This document shows, piece by piece, positions 1-9,435 of a stretch of 64,000 nucleotides of DNA. The notes under the pieces were generated by a model. That model did not search any database, had not been told where the DNA came from, and saw only the letters and a list, made by a program, of their open reading frames with translations. This DNA comes from CAYLKK01 sp964412505 (GTDB lineage Bacteria; Pseudomonadota; Alphaproteobacteria; UBA3830; CAYLKK01). Every line of letters begins with the position of its first letter. Position 1 is the stretch's first letter. Both the position numbers and the translations under genes were made by a program. The DNA lies in assembly GCA_964412505.1 (NCBI GenBank), contig CAYPOM010000001.1:96121-160120 (forward strand), read 5' to 3'.

Positions 1-63
1 ATTGTTACTGTGCGAGAATAACAATGCAGTTATAGCAATTCCTTTTAATAAGCTAATTTTCAT
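1..63 (-). CDS. N-terminal fragment of an exported protein
   Basis: An ATG at 63 reading leftward opens a 21-codon frame that runs off the window edge. It encodes a short basic start (MKIS) followed by a hydrophobic stretch (LLKGIAITALLF) and a polar SHSNN, which looks like a Sec signal peptide. A GGAG motif lies 7-8 bases upstream on the minus strand. The mature protein is outside the window, so no function can be given. It diverges from the thiolase gene, with about 218 bases between the two starts. Confidence 0.6.
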   Translation of the reverse strand, partial: MKISLLKGIAITALLFSHSNN

Positions 64-153
64 ATAATCTCCGTTTAGGTTTAATGTACGGCTCAAGTAT
101 AACAAAAGCAAATTAACAATTTGCTAATTCTCAGATATTAGGTTTTGTATTCC

Positions 154-182
154 CTGTTTATAACGCGACATATCTGTTTATA
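154..182. promoter_or_regulatory. Direct repeat of CTGTTTATA upstream of the thiolase gene
   Basis: CTGTTTATA occurs at 154-162 and again at 174-182. The spacing is 20 bp, close to two helical turns, in the intergenic space between two diverging genes. That geometry would suit a regulator binding one face of the DNA, but no known operator is recognised and chance is possible in AT-rich sequence. Confidence 0.2.
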
Positions 183-281
183 GTGATATATAAGATATTA
201 TGTATTCAAAAATATTAATGGTTTTTTAATAAGCGCATCCCATACTTAAAATGTATTTTAAAATTTATATTTAGGGGAATT

Positions 282-1466
282 ATGTCTGATCCGGTCGTCG
301 TCGTATCAATGTGTAGAACTCCAATGGGAGCTATGCTTGGTTCTTTAAAAAATGTGTGTGTTTCAAATTTAGGCGCAACTGTTATTTCTGGTTGTCTTAG
401 TAAAATTAATAATATAGTTTCGAAAGATAGAATATGCCAAGTAATTATGGGAAATGTTCTATCTGCTGGAGTTGGACAATCTCCTGCAAGACAAGCAGCA
501 ATATTTGCAGGTTTGGATGCTAAAACTCCATGTACAAATATTAATAAGGTTTGCGGTTCTGGGATGTATGCTGTCATGGCAGCAAGAAATGCGTTGTTAT
601 TAGATGAATGTGAATTCGTTATTGCTGGCGGTATGGAAAGTATGACAAATGCTCCGTACTTGCTAAAAAAAGCAAGAGCTGGTTACAGATACGGAAATGA
701 GCAAATTATCGATCATGTAGCTTATGATGGTTTAACAGACATTTTTTCGAACTCTATTATGGGAGTTTTGGCGGAAAAAGCTGCTGAAGAATATTCTATA
801 ACCCGTGAAGAGCAAGATACGTATACCAAAAAATCATATGAGAAAGTTTTTGCAGCGTATGAACAAAATGCATTTGCAGATGAAATTGTGCCAGTTACGA
901 TAAATGACAGAAAAGGCGAAATGATTGTTTCAAAGGATGAGCCTCCATTCGCTGTAAATTTAGAGAAACTGTCTTCATTAAAACCTGCATTTAAACCAGA
1001 CGGGACAATAACAGCAGGTTCTTCAAGCTCAATCGCTGATGGTGCAGCTGCGCTTTTATTGTGCAGGGAATCAGTAGCATTAAAAAATGGCCTAACGCCT
1101 ATAGCAAAAATCGTTGGTCAAAGTTGCTACGCTCACAATCCAGATTTGTTTGCAACAGCTCCAATTAATGCGATCAAGTGCGTGTTAAAAAAATCAAATT
1201 GGTCGATAGATGATGTAGATCTATTTGAAATAAATGAAGCTTTTGCTGTAGTAACAATGTCGGCAATGAAAGCTTGGAATATTGCCGAAGAAAAAGTGAA
1301 CATATATGGAGGAGCATGTGCATTGGGGCATCCTCTTGGCGCAAGTGGGGCAAGAATAATTGTAACTTTGCTAAACGCAATGAAAAACACAGGCAAGAAA
1401 CGAGGATTGGCTACGCTTTGTGTTGGTGGTGGCGAAGGTACAGCTATGACATTTGAGATGTGTTAA
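282..1466 (+). CDS. phaA: Acetyl-CoA acetyltransferase (thiolase)
   Basis: This is a thiolase of 394 residues, the normal length for the biosynthetic acetyl-CoA C-acetyltransferases that condense two acetyl-CoA to acetoacetyl-CoA in the cytoplasm. The nucleophile Cys91 lies in NKVCGSGM, His350 in GHPLGASGARI, and the second catalytic Cys380 in CVGGGEGTA, so all catalytic positions are intact. An AGGGG ribosome site sits 5 bases before the ATG. A PHB depolymerase gene lies about 2.2 kb downstream, which suggests the enzyme supplies polyhydroxybutyrate metabolism, but no phaB or phaC is visible, so atoB would be an equally fair name. It is followed after 12 bases by rpoH and is probably co-transcribed with it. 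Confidence 0.93.
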   Translation: MSDPVVVVSMCRTPMGAMLGSLKNVCVSNLGATVISGCLSKINNIVSKDRICQVIMGNVLSAGVGQSPARQAAIFAGLDAKTPCTNINKVCGSGMYAVMAARNALLLDECEFVIAGGMESMTNAPYLLKKARAGYRYGNEQIIDHVAYDGLTDIFSNSIMGVLAEKAAEEYSITREEQDTYTKKSYEKVFAAYEQNAFADEIVPVTINDRKGEMIVSKDEPPFAVNLEKLSSLKPAFKPDGTITAGSSSSIADGAAALLLCRESVALKNGLTPIAKIVGQSCYAHNPDLFATAPINAIKCVLKKSNWSIDDVDLFEINEAFAVVTMSAMKAWNIAEEKVNIYGGACALGHPLGASGARIIVTLLNAMKNTGKKRGLATLCVGGGEGTAMTFEMC

Positions 1467-1478
1467 CCGGAAGCATAT

Positions 1479-2342
1479 ATGCGATGTAATTCAAGAATTC
1501 ATGCAGACTGTGGGTATCTTTCTAAACTACTAAATGATGCCCACTTATTTCCAATACTTAATGATGGAGAGGATTTTATTCTGTCAAAAGAATGGCTCTC
1601 TAAACAGGACGAAAAAAGCTTATCAAAATTAATTCGTGGGCATATGAAATTAGTTGTAAAAATAGCTAATGGATATTCAGGGTATGGAATGCCGTTAAAC
1701 GAATTGGTTGCAGAAGGGACAATTGGAATAATGCATGCGGCTAACAATTATAATCCGGATCTTGGTTATAGATTTTCTACTTATGCTACATGGTGGATAA
1801 AAGCAAAAATACAAGAGTATGTTTATAACTTTTTTTCGATGGTGAAATTGGGATCCAAAGATGCATACAAAAAGCTTTTTTTTAAATTAAGAACAGTTAA
1901 GCGAAAACTAGGTATTAATTCTGACCTTTCTCGTGAAGATGTGAAGCGTATCGTAGATGAAGTAGAAGATGTTACTGAGCAAGATGTATTAGATATAAAT
2001 ACCATTTTTTCTAATAGAGATTTTTCTATTAATTCATACTTAAGTGATGCAGAACAATCACACACGTGGGAGGAGTTGGTTATTGATGGCAATGTAGATA
2101 TAGAAAATGATTTACTAGAAAGACATGAGGCTGAGCATAAAAAATCATTAATTCAACAAGCTTTACAAGTGTTGTCCAAGCGAGAACGTGATGTTATCGT
2201 TTGGCATAGGCTCACAGATCCGCATTTGACTTTGGAGGAGATAGGAAAAAAATTAGAGCTTTCAAAAGAGCGCATTAGACAAATAGAAAAGCAAGCTTTT
2301 TTGAAAATAAAAAATTTTATTGTTCGTAGTGTAAAACAATGA
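1479..2342 (+). CDS. rpoH: RNA polymerase sigma factor RpoH (sigma-32 type)
   Basis: This 287-residue sigma-70 family protein has region 2 (around residues 50-115, with NELVAEGTIGIMHAANNY and FSTYATWWIKAKIQEY) and region 4 near the C-terminus (LTLEEIGKKLELSKERIRQI). The stretch YKKLFFKLRTVKRKL just after region 2 corresponds to the RpoH box, which separates heat-shock sigma factors from RpoD. The family directs transcription of chaperone and protease genes. A GGAAG motif lies 5 bases before the ATG. The coding sequence overlaps the next gene by 4 bases, so translation of the two is probably coupled. Divergence is noticeable at non-motif positions. Confidence 0.9.
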   Translation: MRCNSRIHADCGYLSKLLNDAHLFPILNDGEDFILSKEWLSKQDEKSLSKLIRGHMKLVVKIANGYSGYGMPLNELVAEGTIGIMHAANNYNPDLGYRFSTYATWWIKAKIQEYVYNFFSMVKLGSKDAYKKLFFKLRTVKRKLGINSDLSREDVKRIVDEVEDVTEQDVLDINTIFSNRDFSINSYLSDAEQSHTWEELVIDGNVDIENDLLERHEAEHKKSLIQQALQVLSKRERDVIVWHRLTDPHLTLEEIGKKLELSKERIRQIEKQAFLKIKNFIVRSVKQ

Positions 2343-2635
2343 GTTCTCGTAATATTCTAATTTGTATTTATTTAGTATTTTGTTGGATTTCATGTATTAT
2401 CGATTCATATTGCGAATGTCCATGTAAAAAACATAAGATTGAACTTGCGAAAGCTATGTCGAAATCTGAAGAAAATAGCAATTATTTTGCGCCTATGAAA
2501 ATGGTAGAAAATCAGCGCGCAAATATTTTGAAAGGTAGTAACAGTAATACAGACAATGTAACAAGCAAAAAGCCGAATCGCTTAATTATTTCGGAAATTA
2601 GAAGGCGTAGGAGAATGGTGAAATTCGGTTTTTAG
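2339..2635 (+). CDS. Small membrane-anchored or exported protein of unknown function
   Basis: This 98-residue protein begins inside the stop codon region of rpoH (ATGA overlap). Residues 5-24 form a hydrophobic segment (ILICIYLVFCWISCIIDSY) that could be a signal peptide or anchor, followed by CECPCKK and a lysine- and asparagine-rich tail ending in a run of arginines (RRRRR). I do not recognise a family. The overlap with rpoH and the tight spacing to the next gene (3 bases) show it belongs to the same transcription unit. Confidence 0.6.
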   Translation: MSSRNILICIYLVFCWISCIIDSYCECPCKKHKIELAKAMSKSEENSNYFAPMKMVENQRANILKGSNSNTDNVTSKKPNRLIISEIRRRRRMVKFGF

Positions 2636-2638
2636 TAT

Positions 2639-3574
2639 ATGGATAAAAATATGTATATCCTATCGATAATTCTAAGTCTAATATTTTATATAGATAATTT
2701 ACATGCAGGTGTAGATAATGCTCCGATTGTTCAAATTTACTCTGAAGTAGAAGAAAAGAGTTATGTTGATAAAATTTTGTCTGATGTGAAGAGTTTTTTC
2801 CAGCGTTTTGCAAAGAAAGAGGCGCATAAGAAAAATGTTGATCAAATGCCGCACAAAAACAATGGTACTGAAAATGAGATTTTTGTAGCAAAGAGTAAAG
2901 AGGCAGTGAATGTCACAAATGAAGATAGATCATATAAACATAAAAAGCAGTTATATAATTCTGAAAAAAATAGTGGAAGCAAAGTAGAGGGAAAAAAATC
3001 AAAAAAGGATTTTATAAAAAGTTTAGCGAATAGTATTTTGGAAAAATTAGACAAAGAAAGTGAAGAGACTAAAAAGAAAACAATATCTTATTTTGAAAGT
3101 AAAGAGATAAAAAAAATTAGGAAGCATATTCCAAAAGAATATAATGAAGGGCAAGCTAGGAAATTTACGTTGTATTCACGCGTTACGCTAAAAAAAGCCA
3201 TATTAACTTTAAAAATTAATATATCTAGTTTAAATTCAGAACTGCAATCTGTTAATTTAGAAAAAATAGACGAGAATCTTCACAAGAAGCTTGTTAAAAT
3301 ATCCAAGTTAAACAGTGATGTGCTGTCGAGTCTACCATCTCATCATTTCTTTGCGCCACTTGATCTAGAAGACGTTTTTAATAGAAGAACTAAGTTGAAC
3401 AATATTCAGACGTCTTATTACAATCAATTAAACGAAATATATGATGAATTTAAGTTTAAACATCAGGTTGCAACAGGAGAAAATCGAATTGCATTAGATA
3501 TAATAAAAAAAGCATTGGAGCAGATTGAACAATGTAATGCAATATTAAATGCCGCAACCAGCATGATTGATTGA
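2639..3574 (+). CDS. Exported lysine-rich coiled-coil protein, unknown function
   Basis: This 311-residue protein has an N-terminal signal peptide (hydrophobic MYILSIILSLIFYIDNL, probable cleavage after LHA). Residues 50-150 are rich in Lys, Glu and Ser with low complexity. The C-terminal half, about 165-305, is predicted by eye to be helical with heptad-like leucines, ending EQCNAILNAATSMID. No catalytic motif is visible. It starts 3 bases after the preceding small protein and is likely the last gene of the thiolase-rpoH unit. A role in the periplasm or outside the cell is inferred only from the signal peptide. Confidence 0.65.
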   Translation: MDKNMYILSIILSLIFYIDNLHAGVDNAPIVQIYSEVEEKSYVDKILSDVKSFFQRFAKKEAHKKNVDQMPHKNNGTENEIFVAKSKEAVNVTNEDRSYKHKKQLYNSEKNSGSKVEGKKSKKDFIKSLANSILEKLDKESEETKKKTISYFESKEIKKIRKHIPKEYNEGQARKFTLYSRVTLKKAILTLKINISSLNSELQSVNLEKIDENLHKKLVKISKLNSDVLSSLPSHHFFAPLDLEDVFNRRTKLNNIQTSYYNQLNEIYDEFKFKHQVATGENRIALDIIKKALEQIEQCNAILNAATSMID

Positions 3575-3694
3575 TTCTGCTTATCAGCTACTCATTGCTA
3601 CGTATCGTTGAAACTCTGTTTTTACGATTTTTTAAGTATCGAGGTGATACCATCAAAAATTCTTATAACTGATAAGCATATTGGAGAGATTAGA

Positions 3695-4927
3695 ATGTTA
3701 AGTGATAAATTATTTGAATGTTATGATGCTTTTTCGTGGCTGAATTCTCCTGTTAGAAGGATCAGTTCTTTGTTATCAAAAAGCATCGACGTAAATATAT
3801 TTTTAAATGATAAATCTTTCGGGAAATTTCTTGAGGGATTGTCTGACATGTATGAAAGGTCCACAAGATATGTTAAGAAGCCTAGCTTTAATATAAATTC
3901 TATAGAAATAAATAACAATCAATATGAAATTTTCGAAACTATAGAAAAAAAACTACCTTTTTGCAATCTTTTGCATTTTACAAAAAAAGGCTTTAAAAAA
4001 TATCAACCAAAAGTATTAATTATTTCTCCTGTTTCTGGGCATTTTGCGACATTACAAAGGGATACTGTTCAGAGAATGCTTGTTGATCATGATGTGTATA
4101 TTACAGATTGGTTAAGCTGTAGAGATGTGCCACTGTCTGCAGGGTCCTTTAGTTTAGATGATTACTTGACATACTTGATCAATTTTTTGGAAGTCATAGG
4201 TCCAAATGCACATGTTCTAGCTATATGTCAACCTGCTGTTCAAGTTATGGCTTTAGGTGCTGTTATGGAGCAAATGCAAAGCAAATTTTCTCCAGCATCT
4301 TTAATTCCTGTAGGAGGCCCTATCGACCCTAGAAAAAATCCGACTATGGTTAACAGATTAGCTGAGTCAAAATCTTTGGATTGGTTTAAGCAACTAATAA
4401 CTGTTGTTCCAGATGGTCATGTTGGGGCTGGGAGACGTGTATATCCTGGATTTATACAAATTGCTGCTTTTATAAATATGAACCCACATAAGCATTTTGC
4501 TGCGCATATGCAATATCTTGAAGATTGTTTATTGGGGAACACTGCTGGGATGAAGAAACACCAAGTATTTTATGACGAATACCTTGCTGTTTTGGATATG
4601 GATGAGGTTTATTTTATAGAAACGATCGATAAAATCTTCCAAAGATATGAGTTACCTCGAGGAATTATGACGTATAAAGGGGAAGTTATTGATCTTAAGG
4701 CTATCAAGAATTGCGCACTTCTTACATTAGAAGGAGAAAACGATGACATTTCCGCTCCAGGACAGACGTATGCTGCACATGAATTGTGCCCAAATATTCC
4801 TGCAGATCGTAAACATCATTATTTACAGCCAGGCGTAGGACATTATGGGGTTTTTTCAGGTAGTAAATGGAGAAATATGGTAGCACCAGTCGTAACTGAA
4901 TTTATAAAAAAATACGATAGGAAGTAG
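3695..4927 (+). CDS. phaZ: Intracellular polyhydroxybutyrate depolymerase (PhaZ type)
   Basis: I choose the ATG at 3695 because GGAGAG lies 6 bases upstream and the resulting N-terminus (MLSDKLFECYDAFSWLNSPVR) matches how the family begins. An in-frame TTG at 3608 would add 29 residues. The 410-residue protein has the alpha/beta-hydrolase elements of intracellular PHB depolymerases: the lipase-box-like ICQPAVQVM with a catalytic cysteine, GPIDPRKNPTMVN, PGFIQIAAFINMN, an acidic residue in EGENDDISAP and a histidine in GVGHYGVFSG. It hydrolyses stored PHB in the cytoplasm. It stands alone with about 120 bases of upstream spacer and 205 downstream. Confidence 0.9.
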   Translation: MLSDKLFECYDAFSWLNSPVRRISSLLSKSIDVNIFLNDKSFGKFLEGLSDMYERSTRYVKKPSFNINSIEINNNQYEIFETIEKKLPFCNLLHFTKKGFKKYQPKVLIISPVSGHFATLQRDTVQRMLVDHDVYITDWLSCRDVPLSAGSFSLDDYLTYLINFLEVIGPNAHVLAICQPAVQVMALGAVMEQMQSKFSPASLIPVGGPIDPRKNPTMVNRLAESKSLDWFKQLITVVPDGHVGAGRRVYPGFIQIAAFINMNPHKHFAAHMQYLEDCLLGNTAGMKKHQVFYDEYLAVLDMDEVYFIETIDKIFQRYELPRGIMTYKGEVIDLKAIKNCALLTLEGENDDISAPGQTYAAHELCPNIPADRKHHYLQPGVGHYGVFSGSKWRNMVAPVVTEFIKKYDRK

Positions 4928-5132
4928 AGTATACATTTCATCGCTCTAAAAGCCATAGATATTTGATACATGAGAACGATATACATTTCGATGTAATATG
5001 AATATTAGAAATTTTGCTTATTATAAAGGCCCGTCATATTAGAGTAAAAATGTTATCAATATACAGACCTATTTGTATGTAAAAAATATAAGGTATGTTA
5101 TACTTTCAAAAGATTTGCATTAGAGGCGTATT

Positions 5133-6083
5133 TTGAAAAAATATTCTATAATTTTTATGGGGACTCCTGAATTCGCAAAAACAGCGTTGGAAAGTATTGT
5201 AGATAATGGTCATAATGTATTGGCTGTTTTCTCTCAGCCACCAAAACCTGTGGGGAGAGGAAAAACTATACAAAAATCAGCTGTGCATGAATACGCTGAG
5301 TCTCATGGTATATATGTATATACGCCTAAAACGATGCGGTCTGAAGATGTAATAAATACGATAAAAACATTAAATCCAGATTTAATAATTGTCGCAGCTT
5401 ATGGTTTTATTATTCCGCAAGCTATTTTAGATCTTCCTAAATTTGGGTGTATAAATATTCATGGATCTGTCTTGCCTAGGTGGAGAGGTGCTGCTCCAAT
5501 ACATCATGCAATAATGTCTGGTGATGAAGAAACTGGTATCACAATTATGAAAATGGATGCAGGAATGGATACTGGAGACATTATCAAAATAGATAAATGC
5601 AAAATTTTAGAGAAAGAAACGTTAGGTGAGTTAAGGATAAAATTAGCTAAAATCGGAGCTAATTCTATTATAAACGTTTTAGATGATTTAGATAAGTATT
5701 TAGCGAATTCATACAAACAGCCATCAGATGGTGTTACAATAGCAAGTAAGATCACAAAAGATATGGAACAAATCAACTGGAATTTTGACGCAACAACAAT
5801 TGAGCGTAGTATCAGAGCATTATCTCCTGACTCTTATATGTGGACTGCTATTGATGATATTCGTATTAAAATAATTGAATCTATGGTAGTTAAAGGCGAT
5901 TACAGTGAATGTGTTCCAGGAAAAATCTTGGATCGTAATTTCGTAGTTTCATGCGGTGATAGAACATTTTTGCGCATAGAATTATTACAGCCAGCCGGTA
6001 AAAAAATTATGAAAGCTGCTGACTTCATAAATGGTCACAAAGAAATAGTAGGTCGTACGTTCAATGAAAAAGTTTCTGGGTAA
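5133..6083 (+). CDS. fmt: Methionyl-tRNA formyltransferase
   Basis: The 316-residue enzyme transfers a formyl group from 10-formyl-tetrahydrofolate to initiator Met-tRNA. Catalytic residues are in register with the family: Asn108 and His110 in CINIHGSVLPRWRGAAP, and Asp146 in MDAGMDTGDI. The start is a TTG at 5133 with AGAGG about 7 bases upstream. The C-terminal tRNA-binding domain follows from about residue 205 (TIASKITKDM). The usual partner def is not adjacent. The last 20 bases overlap the next gene. Confidence 0.95.
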   Translation: MKKYSIIFMGTPEFAKTALESIVDNGHNVLAVFSQPPKPVGRGKTIQKSAVHEYAESHGIYVYTPKTMRSEDVINTIKTLNPDLIIVAAYGFIIPQAILDLPKFGCINIHGSVLPRWRGAAPIHHAIMSGDEETGITIMKMDAGMDTGDIIKIDKCKILEKETLGELRIKLAKIGANSIINVLDDLDKYLANSYKQPSDGVTIASKITKDMEQINWNFDATTIERSIRALSPDSYMWTAIDDIRIKIIESMVVKGDYSECVPGKILDRNFVVSCGDRTFLRIELLQPAGKKIMKAADFINGHKEIVGRTFNEKVSG

Positions 6084-7377
6084 TTTGATTAATTTCTTCA
6101 TTTTTATTTTAGCTTTGAGTATCTTTGTATATTCATTTTTTGTGCAATGCAATATAACATTGAATTTTGAAGGAATTAATCGAACGTTTAGTTTGTCTGA
6201 TCTACTAATATTTATTTTATTAGTGTATGCCGTGCGGTTATTCTTTGTCTCTTGTGCAAACCTTTTAAAAAGGCTTTTTTCATTCAACAAGAAAAGTCAA
6301 ATTAATATGATAGATTCTATACAGAATGTAATCTCTTCACTGCTTGTAAAGGATGTCATTTCAGCAAGGAGGTCTTTGGAGAGACTTAAAAAACAATTTG
6401 GAGATAAATCCTTATTTTCATGGTTTGATGGGAATATAAGCATCTTAGAAAATGATATACATAAGGCTAAATCTTTGTTTTATAAGACAACTTCAAATGA
6501 AAAAGAAACTTGTTTAGGGGCTTATAGTTTATGTAATATAGCTATAAAAAATAATGATTATTTAACTGAAATAGACGCATTAAAATCGATGTTAAATGCA
6601 TCTAATAATTCCAATAAATCGGTTATTTTACTTCGTTTGATTTCAATTTGCATTTTAAATAAAACATACGAGGAAATAGAGGAATACGTTAGAGAATTAA
6701 AATCGCAGAAATACGATTACTGGAAAAGAATTGCTGCAATTTATAATTTTTGTGTAGCAATGGACGAATCTCGTATTCATGAGCGGAAGGACAGATTGGA
6801 AAAAGCCTTTGGTTTTTGTCAAGAAATTCCAGAAATAGCTATTGCTTACGCAAATGAATTGCTCGCTAATAACTCAATATCAAAGGCTAAAAAGGTTCTA
6901 TTGGAGTGCTGGAAATTGTGTCCTAGCAAAAGTCTTTTTAATGCTTATATTTACATCGGCCAAGATTTAGATTTGGAGAATATTTTTGATAATGCAGATA
7001 AGTTGATAGCAGCCAATAATAAATCTTGGATAGGATGCTTTGAATTAGGTAAATTACTATTGAAAGATTGTAGGTATGAGGACGCATTCTATAATTTGCT
7101 TACCGCTTATGGTAAAAAGCATTATACGGAAATAGTTGAATGTTTAAAGGAATGTGCTTCAAAATTAAACGATCCAAAACCAATTTCTGCGCAAGAGGTT
7201 TTAGACGGTGATATCCTTTGTGATGATATACATTGTGCATTTATTTGTGAAACGTGTGGTTGCGTTTTGAATGAATGGACGCCTATTTGTAATAAATGTC
7301 AATCAATTGATTCGTATATTCACAGAGAATTAAACGGCAATGATGCACCTACAAATATACGATACCTTGGTTTTTAA
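6064..7377 (+). CDS. HemY_N-type TPR membrane protein with C-terminal zinc ribbon
   Basis: This 437-residue protein starts with two membrane segments (about residues 5-27 and 43-63). A tetratricopeptide-like helical region (about 85-370) follows, and the protein ends with a CxxC...CxxC zinc ribbon (CETCGC...CNKC at about 398-416). I know this order from alphaproteobacterial proteins annotated as HemY N-terminal domain proteins; the ribbon recalls the rubredoxin-like end of LapB. Such proteins are thought to scaffold inner-membrane processes, and a direct role in haem synthesis is not demonstrated by the sequence. The start lies inside fmt, so translation is likely coupled. Confidence 0.75.
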   Translation: MKKFLGNLINFFIFILALSIFVYSFFVQCNITLNFEGINRTFSLSDLLIFILLVYAVRLFFVSCANLLKRLFSFNKKSQINMIDSIQNVISSLLVKDVISARRSLERLKKQFGDKSLFSWFDGNISILENDIHKAKSLFYKTTSNEKETCLGAYSLCNIAIKNNDYLTEIDALKSMLNASNNSNKSVILLRLISICILNKTYEEIEEYVRELKSQKYDYWKRIAAIYNFCVAMDESRIHERKDRLEKAFGFCQEIPEIAIAYANELLANNSISKAKKVLLECWKLCPSKSLFNAYIYIGQDLDLENIFDNADKLIAANNKSWIGCFELGKLLLKDCRYEDAFYNLLTAYGKKHYTEIVECLKECASKLNDPKPISAQEVLDGDILCDDIHCAFICETCGCVLNEWTPICNKCQSIDSYIHRELNGNDAPTNIRYLGF

Positions 7378-7451
7378 AGTAAGATAAAAAAGATTTTTAT
7401 AATTTGCATTAATCAGTTTTTTATCTTTTAAAGATAGCCTAATAAGGTGTA

Positions 7452-8171
7452 TTGTTAGGTGACGCTGTGGCTCCTTTTTTAAAGAAAATTGACGAAGTTC
7501 TCGAAAGCGAAAAAATGCATAAAATCCTTGCGTTGATTTTAGGTATGTATTTTGTTCTTTTGTGCATAGAAACATCCAAAATATTGCCAGATAGTATGAA
7601 TAGTATATTGCGTGTTGTAGATATATTCGTTTGTTATTTATTTGTTGCTGAAATTATAATTCGTATTATTGTTGGTAGAGTGAATTTCTTTAAAAACGGA
7701 TGGAATGTTTTTGATTTTATTGTAGTGTTTGCATCTATTCTTGCTAGTAGTGGTGTAGCTGCGTTTCGAGTGCTAAGAATCTTACGTGTGGCAGAAATTT
7801 TAGATTTTTCCCCACATATGAAAGTCGTTGTAAAATCTATAGTAAATGCTATACCTTTGCTATTCCATGTTTTTGTCGCTCTTTCTGTAGTATTTTTAAT
7901 GTTTTCAATTGCAGCTCACGACATGTTTTGTACTGCGGCTCCTCAATATTTTAGCGATTTAGGTAAAAGCGCTTACTCATTAGCGATGGTGATTATTGCT
8001 GGAGCTGATTTAACAGATATAATCGATGCTATTTCAAAACAACATGAATATGGGTATTTATTCTTTATAACATACATGATTGTTATAAGTTTCGTCGTAT
8101 TAAATCTATTTTTTGGTGTTGTTATTGACTCATTACAAAAAGCTGTTGATTCATCAAATGAAAAGGCTTAA
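7452..8171 (+). CDS. Single-repeat voltage-gated-type cation channel
   Basis: This 239-residue protein has the six-helix layout of bacterial tetrameric ion channels. S1 begins near residue 20. An S4-like voltage sensor (FRVLRILRVAEIL, about 105-117) carries an arginine every third residue. A pore loop and S6 (about 200-225, VISFVVLNLFFGVVIDSL) follow. Between S5 and S6 the selectivity loop reads AMVIIAGADLTDI, which lacks the TxESW-type motif of NaChBac relatives, so ion selectivity cannot be predicted. The start is uncertain: TTG at 7452, or GTG at 7467 preceded by AGGTGA. It stands between unrelated genes. Confidence 0.75.
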   Translation: MLGDAVAPFLKKIDEVLESEKMHKILALILGMYFVLLCIETSKILPDSMNSILRVVDIFVCYLFVAEIIIRIIVGRVNFFKNGWNVFDFIVVFASILASSGVAAFRVLRILRVAEILDFSPHMKVVVKSIVNAIPLLFHVFVALSVVFLMFSIAAHDMFCTAAPQYFSDLGKSAYSLAMVIIAGADLTDIIDAISKQHEYGYLFFITYMIVISFVVLNLFFGVVIDSLQKAVDSSNEKA

Positions 8172-8206
8172 TAGCTTAAGGTTTTGTTGATATTAGATAG
8201 AAAGAT

Positions 8207-9265
8207 ATGAAAAATATGAATGCTAGTGTTTGCGTTATTGCTTCGCTACTAGGTGTTAGCGTGTGTGTGTTGAATCACAGTATTAAAAGTCTTGATACTA
8301 AGATTAATGACATTGAACATCGCATTGATTCTAAAATTCAAGGTAGTGTGTGCTTATTCCAAGCAAAAGCTATTGAAGCTGAAATGTTTCGTGAATATGC
8401 TTCTAAAAAGTTAGATAAGTTACGTATTGGATTAGATTCTGAGTCAAATGCAGTTTTAGATTATGTCTTAGATGCTATGATATATACTCGTTTTTTAAAA
8501 GGATTATATTTAGAAAAAACGAAGTTAGAGGTTCCGAAAAGTTACAATGAGCATTTGGATAATTGGAAACTTGAATTTGAAACTTTAAAAAACAAATTTC
8601 AACTACCAAGAGGAGCTGGGTTTGCTCCTGAAGTATTTTACTTTCACCATGGATTACGTTTTGCTGATAAAAGAATTAAAAACTACATAAGGAATAAAGA
8701 TATAATAGATTGTGGGGCGTTTGTTGGTGATTCTGTTCTAGTGTTAAAAGATTACACAGATGCAAATATATATTGCTATGAGTTTTCAAAATCGAATATA
8801 GCAGGATTTCATGAAACTATGAACATTAATAGCGTAAAATCAAAGTATGCCCTTATTCCTGTTGCTCTAGGAGATTCTGCTGGTTCAATAGATGTGCTGG
8901 CTGAAAAATCAATAAATTCTGGTAGATCGTTAGAATCTGGAATCGGGTATAGAGTCGAGCAAACGACAATTGATGCAGAAGCAAAAAAACGTAATTTTAA
9001 CGTTGGCTTTATTAAGGCTGATGTAGAAGGAGATGGATTCCGAGTTGTAAAAGGAGCAATTGAAACTATTAAATCACATCGTCCCGTTCTATCGTTGTGT
9101 GTATATCATAATAGCGAAGAACTTTTCGAAATAAAACCATTTTTAGAAAAACATTTGAAGGACTATATTTTTGAGTTCAAATTGCAAAATTTTACGATCG
9201 GAGACATCGTTGAGCTTATGCTCTTATGTTATCCGAAAGAATTATTAGAAAACGAAATAGAATAA
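8207..9265 (+). CDS. FkbM-family methyltransferase with N-terminal anchor
   Basis: Residues 5-22 (ASVCVIASLLGVSVCVLN) form a hydrophobic anchor, followed by a helical spacer. The C-terminal two thirds show FkbM-type SAM methyltransferase features: motif I-like IIDCGAFVGDSVLVLKDY near 164, an acidic motif in IYCYEFSKSN, and VGFIKADVEGDGFRVVKGA near 265-283. The family O-methylates sugars or lipids and is often linked to surface polysaccharides. The substrate here is unknown and no glycan genes are adjacent. An AGAAAG motif precedes the ATG; a second ATG three codons in is possible. A terminator hairpin follows. Confidence 0.8.
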   Translation: MKNMNASVCVIASLLGVSVCVLNHSIKSLDTKINDIEHRIDSKIQGSVCLFQAKAIEAEMFREYASKKLDKLRIGLDSESNAVLDYVLDAMIYTRFLKGLYLEKTKLEVPKSYNEHLDNWKLEFETLKNKFQLPRGAGFAPEVFYFHHGLRFADKRIKNYIRNKDIIDCGAFVGDSVLVLKDYTDANIYCYEFSKSNIAGFHETMNINSVKSKYALIPVALGDSAGSIDVLAEKSINSGRSLESGIGYRVEQTTIDAEAKKRNFNVGFIKADVEGDGFRVVKGAIETIKSHRPVLSLCVYHNSEELFEIKPFLEKHLKDYIFEFKLQNFTIGDIVELMLLCYPKELLENEIE

Positions 9266-9300
9266 ATATTGCAATTTAATGTATCAGTTTTTATGAATTA

Positions 9301-9329
9301 CACCTTCATTACATGGAGGTGCCTTTTTT
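9301..9329 (+). terminator. Rho-independent terminator after the FkbM gene
   Basis: CACCTTCAT and ATGGAGGTG pair around a three-base loop (one G-U pair) and are followed by CC and a run of six T. It lies 35 bases after the stop codon of the methyltransferase gene and insulates the LRR gene downstream. Confidence 0.8.
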
Positions 9330-9435
9330 GATATTATCCTGTGTGTTTATTTTTTGTTAGTTTTTGGAGATTTTTTATTGTTTAACCGAATAAATTAATG
9401 TAGTATTAAGAAGTGTTTTTTATTTGGAGGCAAAA

